Assembly: GCA_001600495.1 (NCBI GenBank)
Contig: BCKE01000072.1
Coordinates: 1 to 45,344, forward strand
Origin: Pilasporangium apinafurcum
Lineage: Eukaryota; Oomycota; Peronosporomycetes; Pythiales; Pythiaceae
Length of the DNA stretch: 45,344 nucleotides
Direction of reading: 5' to 3'
Positions 9,851 to 21,241 of this stretch are shown one piece after another; the stretch's first letter is position 1; every line of letters starts with the position of its first letter. The notes beneath the pieces were generated by a model, which was not told the DNA's origin, did no database searches, and saw only the letters and a list, made by a program, of their open reading frames with translations. The position numbers were made by a program, and so were the translations under genes.

Positions 9851-11115
9851 ATGACGGACAAGGAAGCCACCAAGAAGGTGCTGAAGGACATGGAGACATT
9901 GCCGCTACTGGTCGCAAGTGATGTGAAAGAGGTTGTCGCCGACAAATACCACTTACTGCCACGTGGTGCTCAGCAATGGATTCTCGACCACGCCACTCGC
10001 CGTCTGCAGGGAATGCTGCTCGTGGCTGCGTCGGCATTCACGTTCAGCTTGCTGTCGACACTAATCAAGTATGCGTCCTATTTTATCCCATCAATGGAGA
10101 CAGTCTTCTGGCGAGCATTTGTGGCGTGGCTGTTTAACCTCGTACGTTAGATTGGTTTATGTTTTGACGCTGCTATGTAGAGGCAACATGTTGACGGCTT
10201 GATCATGTGCAAAATTGACAGGTGGCTGTGTGGGCGAGTGGACGGAGTCTGAGCGTGCAGAAAGCGGATCGACTGGCGTTGGCTTCGCGCTGCATAACAG
10301 GCTGCGCTGGTATGATCTTTGGTTTTTATGCGATGCACAAAATGGTGTTGGCGGACGCAAGTGTGCTGATCTTCACCAGTCCAGTCATCACTTTCTTCCT
10401 GGTAAACATGCAACGTTTACTATCATGGAGTATGCACGATTGTCTAGTCTAACAGACTCAATTTACTTATTACGTAGGGGGCACTTGTTCTCAATGAGAA
10501 AATCGACTCGATCAACTTCAGCATCGCCCTGTTTTCCTTTCTCGGCGTCATCTGCGTCGTCCGTCCAACTGCCATATTTGGCGACGACCACACTACTGTT
10601 GAAACAGATGGGTCTCCTTTCGTCATCGCATGTGCGTTGATGGGGGCTACCATGCAAGCTTGTGCATACGTGAGTATGCGGCGACTGCAGCAGGTCCATT
10701 ATCTTGTTGTCATCAACTATTTTTTGCTCACATCGACCATCATCTCTGGTGTGTCGTTGGTGTTCATTCAGCATGTAAGTAGCTTTTGTATTAAGTCTGT
10801 CTATCTCGATCTCTTCTGAATTGCATGTGTGTGTTGTTTATACAGAATTTTGTGATTGAGATGTCGATGGACGTGTGGTTGGCCGTGTTGGCGACCGGTT
10901 TCCTTGGATTCGTGGGGCAACTCTTCCTTACGCGTGGTTTCCAGTTAGAATCGGCTGGTCCTGCATCTGTCATGCGATACTTAGATGTTGTGTTTGTGTT
11001 TATTTGGGATATGACGTTATTGGATGAGAAGATCAACCTATGGAGCGTTGTGGGTGCACTCATCATCTGTAGTTGTGCCATCGTTATCGCCATTCGAAAG
11101 GCAAGAGGACATTAG
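9851..11115 (+). CDS. EamA/DMT transporter, SLC35G-like (tandem copy 1)
   Basis: Four exons: 9851-10141, 10222-10401, 10478-10774, 10846-11115, all phase 0, giving 345 aa. A hydrophilic N-terminus of ~50 residues containing METLPLL is followed by about ten TM segments in two EamA repeats. Typical segments are FSLLSTLIKYAS, PSMETVFWRAF, MVLADASVLIFTSPV, and in the second repeat FLGFVGQLFLTRGFQLE and SVMRYLDVVFVFIWD. The SLC35G branch of the drug/metabolite superfamily carries small metabolites across endomembranes or the plasma membrane; substrate is unknown. It is the first of four tandem paralogues sharing all three intron sites. The chosen ATG is the first in frame after an open TTG codon. 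Confidence 0.88.
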
Positions 11116-11398
11116 TCAAAAGATGAAGTCGAAACCGCTTGTGCTTAAGTTTAAACCATGTTGTGTAAAGTTTCCTGCGAGAAGCAGCATTATTGATGTT
11201 TAAATGCGCTCATTAGTCTTTCTTGCTTGGAGGACCATGAGTAGACATTGGATTGCACCTCAACACCTAGAATCAGATCAGAATCAGCACTTACTCGTGT
11301 GTGATGAGTGTGTGACGACTCCACCTGTCTCATACTCGATGATGTTGTCATTGTGAGCGGGAACGCATTCGCATTCATCATTTAACAAAAGAGTGCTC

Positions 11399-12695
11399 AT
11401 GGGATCTACCAGTCTCGCCGACAACCTACCGACTGCCAGCAGCGTCCAGCACGCCGGTAAGAAAGCCATTAAGCATCTGGAAACGCTGCCGCTGCTCGCG
11501 TCGGATGCCGTTAATGACGCTACCATCAAAACGCGCCGATGGCTACCGAAATCTGTGAACAAGTGGATTGACTATCACGCCGACAACAAGTTGAAGGGTA
11601 TTATACTCATCGCGGCGTCAGCGTTTACATTCAGTTTATTATCGACGCTGGTCAAGTTCGCATCGTTTTCACTCCCGTCTATGGAAGTCGTCTTCTGGCG
11701 CTCCTTTGTCGCGTTTTCGTTCAACCTGGTGAGTATGAGTGAATGAGAGCATATTGGCATGTCTGTATTGGTAATTACTGACACTACAGATGATTGCTTT
11801 GTAGGCTGCGATTTGGATGAACGGTGTGAGCTTGTATGTGAAGAGAGAGCACCGGAAAGCTTTGGCTGCCCGATGCATTTTCGGGTGTTGCACCATGTCC
11901 TTAGGGTTTTATGCCATGCAGCAAATGGTGCTTGCCGATGCGAGTGTATTGGGCTTTACAAGTCCAGTGCTGACTTTCTTCCTGGTACAACTCTTTCACG
12001 CTAACTTGACTCTCCAACTAGTCGGCCCCAACATCTTATTTATTTCTCACTGTCCTAGGGAGCGATATTTCTGAATGAGAGGATTGACGCTATCAGCTTC
12101 GCCCTTGCACTCATTTCCTTCGCTGGAGTGATTTGCGTCGCGCGACCGACATTCATCTTTGGGACGGACCATATGACCGCTTCCACTGACGCGTCTACGT
12201 TTGCGATCACGTGCGCGTTGGTAGCTGCTGTCTCACGGGCATGTCAGTACGTGAGCATGCGGCGCCTCACGCAGGTGCATTACATGGTCATCATTCACTA
12301 CTTTCTCCTCACAACCTCAGTAGTCTCCGCTGTCTCGCTGCTCTTCGTCCAGCGTGTATGTATACTGCTCACGTGACTCATTCTCTATGTATGAAGCCAA
12401 TAATTAATAATGTTCTATTTGATAGGAGTTTGTGACGGATATATCGCTGGATGTGTGGTTGGCTGTGATGGGAACCGGAGTGCTGGGATTTGTGGGCCAA
12501 TTGTTTCTCACCCGGGGATTTCAGTTAGAATCCGCTGGGATCGCAGCAGTCATGCGTTACTTGGATGTCGTGTTTGTGTTCATCTGGGATGTGACGCTTC
12601 TGCATGAGACGATCAACGTCTGGAGCATCGTCGGCGCCACCATCATCTGTGGAAGCGCTGGTACCATTGCATTTCGTCGAGCGCGTGGAAAGTAG
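11399..12695 (+). CDS. EamA/DMT transporter, SLC35G-like (tandem copy 2)
   Basis: Exons 11399-11728, 11805-11984, 12059-12355, 12426-12695, with exons 2-4 identical in length to copy 1 (180, 297, 270 nt), giving 358 aa. The N-terminus has HLETLPLLASD. The core motifs FSLLSTLVKFAS, PSMEVVFWRSF, QMVLADASVLGFTSPV and GQLFLTRGFQLESAG are retained. It starts 284 bp after the stop of copy 1. A GCATTCATCATTTAAC element at ~11371-11386, some 15-30 nt before the ATG, resembles the oomycete Inr/FPR core promoter. Function as for copy 1; divergence is concentrated in the N-terminal tail. Confidence 0.88.
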
Positions 12696-12884
12696 AGCGC
12701 GACATGTAGAGTGTGCAGTTCAAGTTGATTTGTTTGAAGATCGATGTAGCTACTTCGGTTTTATGAGTAAATCAATTCATGCCTAGACTCTAAACAATTG
12801 ATTGAAGACACCAAGCAGCCTTATCTGCAACTTTAGAAAAATCAGGCTCAGAACTGATTCGCATGTTGTCCAGTCTTCGCTTCC

Positions 12885-14265
12885 ATGACTAGCAAGAGAG
12901 TTGATAACAGAAGCGTCATGGGCGCTCTTACTGCCGCCTTGGCCTCCATCAAGCTCATCACTCCCTCTAGCAAAAGCAACAACAGCAATGCCACTAACAA
13001 GAAAAATGCCGTTACACACCTGGAGACACTGCCACTTTTACATGCAAAAGATGGCCAAGAACCAACCTACTCCGAGAAGCGACGTAGTTCGCTGACCACT
13101 GATCTTCCACGTTACTACCACCGCAGTTTCCGCTCAAGGAAACCTATACAGGGGGTGCTGCTTGTGGCAGCATCCGCGTGTACGTTTAGTTTATTGTCTA
13201 CACTCATCAAGTATGCGTCCTTGTCGATGGTGTCCATGGAAACTGTCTTCTGGCGATCATCCGTTGCCTGGATCCTCAATCTGGTACGTCATTGCCATTT
13301 GCAAGTGTAGCAACGTCCATTTTCGTAAGTTCTTATTCCTTGTGCCCTCACGACATGGTGTATGCCACTTATAGGCGGCTGTTTGGACAAATGGAGTGAG
13401 TTTGAAAGTGGAAAAATCTCTGTTTATGGCGCTGGCCACCCGTTGCGTCCTCGGTTGCTGCGCGATGTCATTGGCGTTCTATGCTATGCAGCAAATGGTT
13501 CTGGCAGATGCGAGCGTGCTTAGTTTTACCAGTCCAATCATCACCTTTTTTGTAGTAAGACAGTCTTCGTCTCCATCGTAACCTCGCCAAAGTTATACCG
13601 ATGTTGACACCCTTTCTTCCTCTTATTCGTAGGGATCACTCATCCTCAAAGATCACATCGACATTGTCACTTTCTGTCTTGCGCTGCTTTCGCTCTTTGG
13701 TGTTGTCTGCATTGCACGCCCGACTCTTGTTTTTGGTGGTGAAGCTTCCGTCACACCATCCGCCTTTGCTATTGGGAGTGCGTTGCTGGGAGCTACGGCT
13801 CAGTCTGTCGTGTACATCAGTATGCATCGTCTTCAACACATGCATCATCTTGTGACCATTCATTACTTTCTTCTCACGACGACATCACTCTCAGCCATCT
13901 GGCTCTGCTTCATTCAGCAAGTAAGTCTGCCCGTAAATTCTGCGATGTGCTGGTGGTTACGAGTATATAACACTGTATCGTCACTGCGATGTTAGAAATT
14001 TACGCTTGACCTATCGCTACAGGTATGGGTAGCAGTGGTCGGAATGGGTGTACTGGGATTCCTTGGTCAGGTGCTGCTCACTCGCGGGTTTCAATTAGCG
14101 TCAGTCGGAGCAGCTTCCGTTATGCGTTATTTGGATGTTGCATTCGTGTTCATATGGGATGCCACGCTTCTTCATGAGGAGATCAGTATTTCGAGCATCG
14201 TTGGCGCTCTCATTATCTGTGGATGTTCTATCGGTATCACTATTCGACAAGCGTACAGCCGGTGA
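12885..14265 (+). CDS. EamA/DMT transporter, SLC35G-like (tandem copy 3)
   Basis: Exons 12885-13283, 13375-13554, 13633-13920, 13996-14265, phase 0 throughout, giving 378 aa. The N-terminal tail is the longest of the four copies (about 85 residues, basic and Asn/Lys-rich) and again holds HLETLPLL. Exon 3 is 9 nt shorter than in copies 1 and 2, in the loop after the second-repeat TM (FGGEASVTPSAFAIG). Exon 4 begins KFTLDLSLQVW, where an alternative AG at 14030-14032 could make a shorter protein. It lies 189 bp after copy 2. All transport-domain motifs are intact. Confidence 0.86.
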
Positions 14266-15165
14266 GACGATGCGGATCTGCAAAACTTGCTTCCTGTGTA
14301 AGGCTTGGAAAACCATTAGATACTGTCACATGTTTATAATTTCTTTACCAATAAAGAGCATTTTATTCTCACTGTGCGACAGCATCAAGGGTGATAATCC
14401 GCCATAGCATATTCGGTTCGAAATGTCTTGAACTGAAAATTTGCTACTAGATGCTTTAAATCATCACGTGTTGGCTCATATAGTTGATAGTCGATCTCTC
14501 GCATCGGCCCTCATCTTATTGGCATGACTACACCAATTATTGGATAACAATAATGCAATATATGGGTTATTGTAATAAGTAAAAACCCAGAAAATGGCAA
14601 TTTTTCCCATTCCTGTTCCAGTGCAAATGTCCAGTATGAATGCAAGTAGTTAGATATCGTAGCGTTTATGTATGCTAATTTAATATAACTTACTTTCTAT
14701 ATCGGTTCCATTCACTCCAAAACTCGCTGTCTGATGTCCTGAATGTCGGCGAGACGTCCATTGAACGCCCAGACACAGCGTGTGTCGATGCACTTGCATT
14801 GTACCTTCATTCAACCAACAAATGGCTACTGTTGAAGACCCTTCCCCTATCCTAAACAAATCATCATCAGATGGATATCTTCTGATTCCGTCATTACTCT
14901 TAAATTTTAATATATGGTTTAATATGATATATATGAATTTGTAATAAGCTAATAATAAATTTTTAAAACACCTTCAATTTTCAATACCCTTCATAATTTT
15001 GTGAATAGACGTTGAGGTAAATACACAACCATCACTTCATACAGAATGAATGTTTTTATGAAAGTGAGTCTTTGATGACTCGCAATTGGAGTGCATGGAT
15101 AGATCTTCGACTCACATCCTCAGTCACCATCCTCCCCCAAGGCCAAGACCAGCAGACAGTGATAT
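14266..15165. other. AT-rich intergenic gap inside the DMT array
   Basis: About 900 bp separate copies 3 and 4, against 190-280 bp between the other copies. Most is AT-rich. One minus-strand frame of 32 codons (14810-14712) has non-random-looking content (CKCIDTRCVWAFNGRL, ADIQDIRQRVLE). It may be a relic of a lost gene or element, but I could not assign it to a family. Confidence 0.3.
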
Positions 15166-16516
15166 ATGGTAGCAAACCCTGTCTACGCCGTTGTATTGGC
15201 GGCCGCCAAGCTTGTCAAACCGCCAAAGAAAATTGACAGCGGCAAGAAGGCGCTGCAGCACCTTGAGTCATTGCCACTGCTCATCGCAAAGGATGCGGCG
15301 GATTCAGCGATCCAAAAGCACAAAAAATACCCGAAATTTGTCCGCAAACGCATCGCGGGTCACATTGCCAAGCAACTACAGGGTGTCATTTTGGTTGCTG
15401 CGTCGGCATTCACATTCAGTCTGCTGTCGCCGTTGGTCAAGTTCGCCTCGTACTCTATGTCATCATTGGAAACGATCTTCTGGCGGTGCTTCATTGCTTG
15501 GCTCGCCTGCCTGGTAATAATATCCCCATAAAATCAGGTGGATTAAGTCTCTATACATTAATTGACTTGATACTATCCCGTGTATGTGGAAAACAGGTCG
15601 CCCTGTATGCTAGTGGTGTAAAGCGGGACATAAAAAAGAAGCCACTGAAGAAGATACTCTTTGTCCGATCTGTCCTGGCATGTTGTGCGATGTCATTAAC
15701 CTACTATGCCATGCAACAGACGCTTTTGGCAGATGTTAGTCTGTTGATCTTCATGAGCCCCATCTTCACGTTCTTCTTGGTACAGTCACTTACCATATTC
15801 ACATGTCTAAATTATTAACGAGTCCCTCTCTCATATAACCAGTGATTCATTTATAGGCGTTGGTGGTACTGAAGGAAAAGATCGACGGTGTGAGTCTCAG
15901 TTTTGCTGTGTTTGCCTTCGTCGGTATCGTATGGGTTGTCCGGCCAACACTGCTCTTTGGGAATGCAGATTCCACGTCCAATGATAACTCACCCACCATC
16001 GCTGTCTGTGCGCTTTTGGGGGCAATGGCACAGTCGGGTGTTTACGTCACTACGCGTCAACTGAAGAAGGTACCTCATCTCGTCATCATTCACCATTTCC
16101 TGCTCATGGCAACCGTTTGCTCCGCGCTCGCCGTCATCTTCATCCAAAAGGTATAATGCAAAGCAATGTTCACTTCAATGCATATACACTGGGTGAAAGA
16201 CCGTTGCATTTTATTTGACATGTAGAAATTCATGATTGAGATGTCGGTTGAGGTCTGGCTGGCCGTAGCTGGCACAGGGATGCTCTGGTTCCTCGGCCAG
16301 TCCTTCCTCACACGCGGCTTCCAATTGGAAGCAGCGGGTATAGCATCCGTCATCTGCTACCTAGATGTGGCGCTGGTATTTTTGTGGGATGTGACGCTGC
16401 TGGAAGAACCATTGGACGAATGGAGTGTTGTTGGGTGTGTACTTATTTGCCTTTGTGTGCTTGCTGTGGGTCGACGCAAGGCGAAGAAGAGCGTCATCCT
16501 GCGTAACCGCATTTAA
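15166..16516 (+). CDS. EamA/DMT transporter, SLC35G-like (tandem copy 4)
   Basis: Exons 15166-15513, 15597-15779, 15857-16150, 16226-16516, phase 0, giving 371 aa. Same intron sites as copies 1-3, with small length changes (183, 294, 291 nt). The N-terminus has HLESLPLLIAKD. It is the most diverged copy: LLSPLVKFASYSMSSLETIF replaces the LLST...PSMET/VVF segment, the second-repeat motif is SVICYLDVALVFLWD instead of VMRYLDVVFVFIWD, and the C-terminus is longer and basic (GRRKAKKSVILRNRI). This suggests an older duplicate or changed substrate range. Confidence 0.87.
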
Positions 16517-16627
16517 TTGGCCAGAATGAGTAGCGTTGCTAGTAATTTCGTCTAATAATCAGTGTTCTGCTTACCTTTGACTGCTTTGATTGGTTGATAT
16601 TGTAGTGATACCAAGAGGTATGAAGTA

Positions 16628-16637
16628 GGGGGGGGGG
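16628..16637. repeat. Run of ten G residues
   Basis: A G10 tract 58 nt before the HMG-box ATG. Such a run could form a G-rich structure or vary in length; effect on expression is unknown. Confidence 0.6.
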
Positions 16638-16695
16638 TGTGGCATCGCTACACAAATTCAATCCAAAGGGTACAACAACAACGAAGGAAACACTA

Positions 16696-18974
16696 ATGGC
16701 AGCAACGGACGCTCGTGTTAAGAAGCGACCACGTGTGGATCGAAATGCTCCGAAAGCCTTCAAGAACGCGTATCTGCATTTTGCCATCGGCAAGCGTACG
16801 GAGTTGACAACACTCCAACCGGACTGGTCCGTGCAGCAGGTCTCGGCAGAGATCGGTAGACAGTGGAAGGCGCTGGCACCACTCGAGCGCAAACCCTGGA
16901 TCGAGTTGGCGCAATTTGACCGCGCGCGGTTCCAGACAGAACTGGAACAGTACATGGAGAAAAAGCGTGTGGACGAAGCCATCGCCAAAGTCGGCGTGCA
17001 CCCTGCCGCAACTTCGCTCAGTGTAGGTGACTTGAACAGTGTCAATCAAAAGTAACACGCCCTCATTTTTGTAACTCTTGATTTTCTGCAGCAACTGAGG
17101 ACGCGGATTCACATCCCATTCAAGCGCAAAAAAGGAAAAAAAGAACCGAAACAGCCTGACACAGCCTACATCTGCTTCTGGAAGAGCAAGCGCATGGAGC
17201 TTTTAAACGATAACCCCCACATGGAGGCAACATTGGTTTCCAAAGAAGTGGGGCGACAATGGAAGGCGTTGGCGGAACCGGATCGACAGATCTGGAAGGA
17301 TATGGCTGCTACTGATAGAGCAAGATATTATCGAGAGTTGGCCGAGTATGAGCAGCCAGCGGAGGTGCGTTACCGTCCTTGTTTTATTGTGACAATGACA
17401 AATAGGCTGAATTTGACCGACACACGGATTGATGGTGTTCTCAGGAGCTACTAGTGTATTCTAAACCTATCAAAGACCCCTACGCTCCCAAGCCAGCCAA
17501 GACAGGGTTCCAACTATTTATGAGCCACAATCGTGAGAGCTTCACGCTACTCAACATGACGATCAATGAGTTCCGCGTCGAGATGAGTCAGCTCTGGAAA
17601 CGACTGAACGACGAAGACAAGAGCGTCTGGTACGCCATGGCCAAACAGGACCAGCTGCGGTACGAAGCCGAGGTGAATGCCTACAAGCCCCCGGCGTACA
17701 TGTCGACAAATGCGTTGCGTGCGCAAAAGCGTTTGGAAGATCTGAAACGCGCCGCGAGAAGTGATCCAAACGCTCCACGATTACCAATGACCGCATACAG
17801 TTTCTACCTCTCAGTGAAGCGTCATCAAATTCAATTGGAACGACCAGATCTGAAGCACAATAGTGTGATGCGAGAGGTGGGAATTGCCTGGAAAGCGCTC
17901 ACTGTTGGAGAGAAAACCTCCTACATGCGCAAGGCCAAATGCGACGTCGAACGGTTTGAAAAAGAGATGGAAGTCTATCTTGCGACAGACCAGTCAGTGA
18001 ATAATAATTCAGAGAGCGATAAATTTCACCAGAGTAGTATATCAACCATGAGGAATACTAAGAAGAAGCGGAAAACGTCTGCGTTTGAACAAGACACTGT
18101 GGTAAAGGAGGGAACGACAAAAAAGAGGAAGAAACAGAAGAAACTCATGTCCCCACGACGTCCACAAACCGCATACAACCTTATGTACATGTCCAAACGA
18201 GCAGAACTATTGGCTGCGTTTCAGATGTCTCATAACGAATGTTCGGCGCTTTGTGGTCGCATGTGGCGGCAGATGACGGACACAGAACGTGATCCGTACC
18301 ACCGCATGGCGCTCGAAGATAAACAGCGATACGAGTCGGAGATGAAAGAGTACATGGCACAACTGAAGCAGTTACGTGACGAAGAAACCGAGGCCAGACA
18401 ACGCGAATCCCGAGGGTTCCGCTACTTTCTCAGCGCAAAACGCCGTGAAAGCGAAGGTTTGTCGCTGGATGAAATCGCATCAATTTGGAATTCCATGTCG
18501 GAACCGCATCAAACTTTGTGGGAGGAGTTGGCAGTGGACCATGAAGAAGAAGAAGACCAAGTGGACGAGCTCGAGGAGCAGCGACAACTGGAAGAAAGCG
18601 CGCTTATGATTCTAGGGACGCGAGACGTCGTACAACAGATCATGCATGACGATGGCGATGATACAGATTCGCCGGAGATGACGAACAAACGATTCGATCG
18701 AGAGCAGAAACGGACGGGAAGCCTCACATCTGGCTTTCGATACTATGTTGACTCCAAGAAAGCTGAACGTGAGCGATGGACGCATGCAATGTGGGTGAAA
18801 GATTGGGAGTCCAAGGCAGACTCGTACAGAGCATTGTGGGAAGAAGTGGCGAGTGAGAACTCGGTCGATGTCATTGAAGAAGAGCAGCAACGCGTAACGT
18901 CAGATCTAGAGACCGATGTGTTGTGCGGGTTTGTCTCTGCCAATGGGAATGCTCCAGTCAACGCATTTGTCTAA
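16696..18974 (+). CDS. Multi-HMG-box protein (five boxes plus two degenerate)
   Basis: Exons 16696-17022, 17092-17364 and 17445-18974 (phase 0), giving about 709 aa. HMG boxes recur at residues ~14-82, 126-196, 210-280, 307-378 and 436-505. Each has the (P/R)xxxxAYxxF...R...(W)K.L...E...W...A..D..RY..E...Y pattern; examples are DPNAPRLPMTAY and SPRRPQTAYN. Two shorter, acidic units at ~520-565 (GFRYFLSAKRRESEG...IWNSM) and ~625-672 (GFRYYVDSKKAERERW) keep only the start and middle of a box. HMG boxes bend DNA; a tandem array like this is reminiscent of UBF-type nucleolar factors or chromatin architectural proteins. Basic linkers (KKKRKTS, KKRKKQKK) look like nuclear signals. The exact biological role is inferred only. 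Confidence 0.87.
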
Positions 18975-19940
18975 AGTAGTCACATCATAGCTGGAGACAC
19001 TCGCTGAGATTGGACGCACCGGCTCCTTGACTTTGGGAAAATTTGGATATTACGAAGGAGGTACGCACATGAGTTCTATGGAAATTGACCAAGACTAACC
19101 GTGCTAACATGTTTCTGTTGTGTTCAATTTGAAACTCGCTCGTTTCGTTGTCTGCTACGATCTATAACCGAGCAGCTACTATGTTCATCGACTATGTATG
19201 GTTATCTATTTATGGATCTCCATGTGCATTTTGTGAATTGCACACAACCACCATACCATTGCAACGCCTCATTCTTCCCCGTCGCATGTCTCGACTGCCT
19301 GGTCAGCTCGCTCATGCGATGAAATCGCTATTAATAGGGGCACTGCCGTTGTTGTCTTGGTCCTGGTTTGATTATCTTCGTTTATAGAGCCAATTCTCGG
19401 TGAAGAAACGACCAGCTGTATCACTTCGTTGCATCGGTCCGGCGGTGGTTTTGCTTTGCTTTATCATGAAAAGGCCGCCAACCGCAACAGCCAGGAAAGA
19501 GCAAGTGCGGTCTCAAGCTATTATTCTCTACAGAGGAATCATCCAATACGCGAAGAAGAGAAAACAAACAGCAAGCGAAACTGCTCGACGCCGATCTTGT
19601 TCTTTTTCCGCTCCCAGTGGATTTGCTCGGTCGCTTTCGCATTAACCCAGCGTAACTAACGGCTTCGCTCGGTATCTTTTTTATTTTTTTTGTGTTGCGA
19701 TCATTTCTCAAATTGGCGCTTCTGTTGGAGAAAGAAAAATTAACCCAGTGGGTATCCAAAATCCATATCCAAATCCAAGTCAACAAGAGTAGACCACAGC
19801 CAACACAGATCGTTCTCCTTTCGGTAAGTGTAGCCCATGTGTGTTGCTTTGTAAGTTTGACCCCATGGCTTACGTGATCGTCTATGGTTACCTGTACTCT
19901 TAGATTCAAATTTGCTTAAAGCAATAACTTCATTCATACG
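18975..19940. other. Intergenic and probable 5' UTR of the MYB gene
   Basis: This 966-bp stretch has no convincing coding content. Close to the MYB ATG, a GTAAGT donor at 19824 and CTCTTAG acceptor ending at 19903 would make an 80-nt 5' UTR intron, within the size range of the coding introns here. An imperfect ATCCATATCCAAATCC direct repeat lies at ~19755-19782. Confidence 0.4.
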
Positions 19941-21002
19941 ATGAATGTCACACCAGCGTCACCCATGGTTGACCTCGTGCCAGCTGCAGTACCAATTGCT
20001 GTTCCAACCATATCCGAACTCATCGATTGCTCCGCTCACACGGGTTCTCCGGCGCTTACCACATCATTAAATGTCACTGCGCCATCCGTTTCACCTATTA
20101 GGGATGTGGAGGCACTGGGAGCCTCATTGCCAGCGAAGGTCAAACCGATCACGACAAAAACGCAGGCAGGTATGAATGGTGGCCGTTGGACGGAGCAGGA
20201 ACATCAAAGTTTCCTCGCCGGGCTACGTTTGTATGGGCGTGAGTGGAAGAAGGTGGCGTCTAAGATCAAAACCCGCACATCTGCTCAAATCCGAAGTCAT
20301 GCACAGAAATACTTTGCGAAACTGGCGCGCGATGATGAACTGCGCAGGCACGGCGGACTACTACCACACCAGGATGATGCAGGAGCTTCCAATGTTGCTG
20401 TGGGGGGCTATTTCAGCGATGGAGGTTCATCAGTTGCAGTTAATAGTGGAGACGAAGACGGCGATACAGATGCTGGCACAACCCAACAGCGTTCACTCAT
20501 TCCCGCACGTGTTTCCTCTTCTTCCACAGCACTTAGCACGGAACCATCGTTGCCTGGTTCATCGTTCTCAACTATGATGCCTCCAACGCTGCTCTCCACA
20601 ATCTATACGACGACAGTACCTATCGCATCTAAGAAGCGCACACGAGCGGTTGCTTCTAGTGAGGTAACTTCTCAGCAACATTTCGTTAAACAACGCAAAC
20701 TCTCTCCTCAAGAAGCTGGCCAAGTGGCGTTACTTCCTTCACAGGAAGAGCTTCTTGAGAAAGTGTCTCCAAATATTCGCCATCGATTTTCTAGCCTTGT
20801 CGACGCTGAAATATGCGCGCTTCAGGTGCTATCCTGCTACGCGATGTTGCAACGGCAAGATCAGCGACAGAAACAGACGAAAGAACGTCGACGAAAGCAC
20901 CACCTCACGCATGGAGCGACTAGAAGCGTAGCTCCCAACAGCACGATGCATTTGGGAATGCTCACAACTGAACAAATTCCGTCCGCCTCCTCTATCTATT
21001 AA
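19941..21002 (+). CDS. Single-repeat MYB (SHAQKYF-class) transcription factor
   Basis: 353 aa without coding introns. One MYB/SANT repeat sits at residues ~80-127: GRWTEQEHQSFLAGLRLYGR, then W at the second and a hydrophobic position at the third helix, ending in RSHAQKYFAKL. The SHAQKYF motif is diagnostic of the MYB-related class that includes plant CCA1/LHY/REVEILLE and Dictyostelium and oomycete relatives; these bind DNA as single repeats. The rest is low-complexity Ser/Thr/Gly with two basic clusters (KKRTR, KQRKL) and a C-terminal Gln/Arg/Lys stretch. The upstream sequence suggests a 5' UTR intron. Regulated genes are not predictable. Confidence 0.9.
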   Translation: MNVTPASPMVDLVPAAVPIAVPTISELIDCSAHTGSPALTTSLNVTAPSVSPIRDVEALGASLPAKVKPITTKTQAGMNGGRWTEQEHQSFLAGLRLYGREWKKVASKIKTRTSAQIRSHAQKYFAKLARDDELRRHGGLLPHQDDAGASNVAVGGYFSDGGSSVAVNSGDEDGDTDAGTTQQRSLIPARVSSSSTALSTEPSLPGSSFSTMMPPTLLSTIYTTTVPIASKKRTRAVASSEVTSQQHFVKQRKLSPQEAGQVALLPSQEELLEKVSPNIRHRFSSLVDAEICALQVLSCYAMLQRQDQRQKQTKERRRKHHLTHGATRSVAPNSTMHLGMLTTEQIPSASSIY

Positions 21003-21241
21003 TCATGGCATTTCACACATGCGAATGCACTCACCTACCTTGTAGAAGTACTTCAGCATCCCCAAAAGCTCCATCACTGCCTTGGATAACCGTATTTTAA
21101 GCTGCCAGCGTCTTTATACTTTGCTGTAGAATATATTTGACGACACCTATAACAAAGAAAATGCACAATACCTTGTACTCCAAAAGTTCCAGTCATGATA
21201 CAGCACCCAGTAGAATTGCTCTACTTTGACTTGTTAGTTTG

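Noticed and set aside
17023-17055. HMG protein ending in exon 1 (at 17055)
   Set aside because: A donor at 17023 and acceptor at 17091 join in frame to further HMG boxes, so read-through to that stop is less likely.
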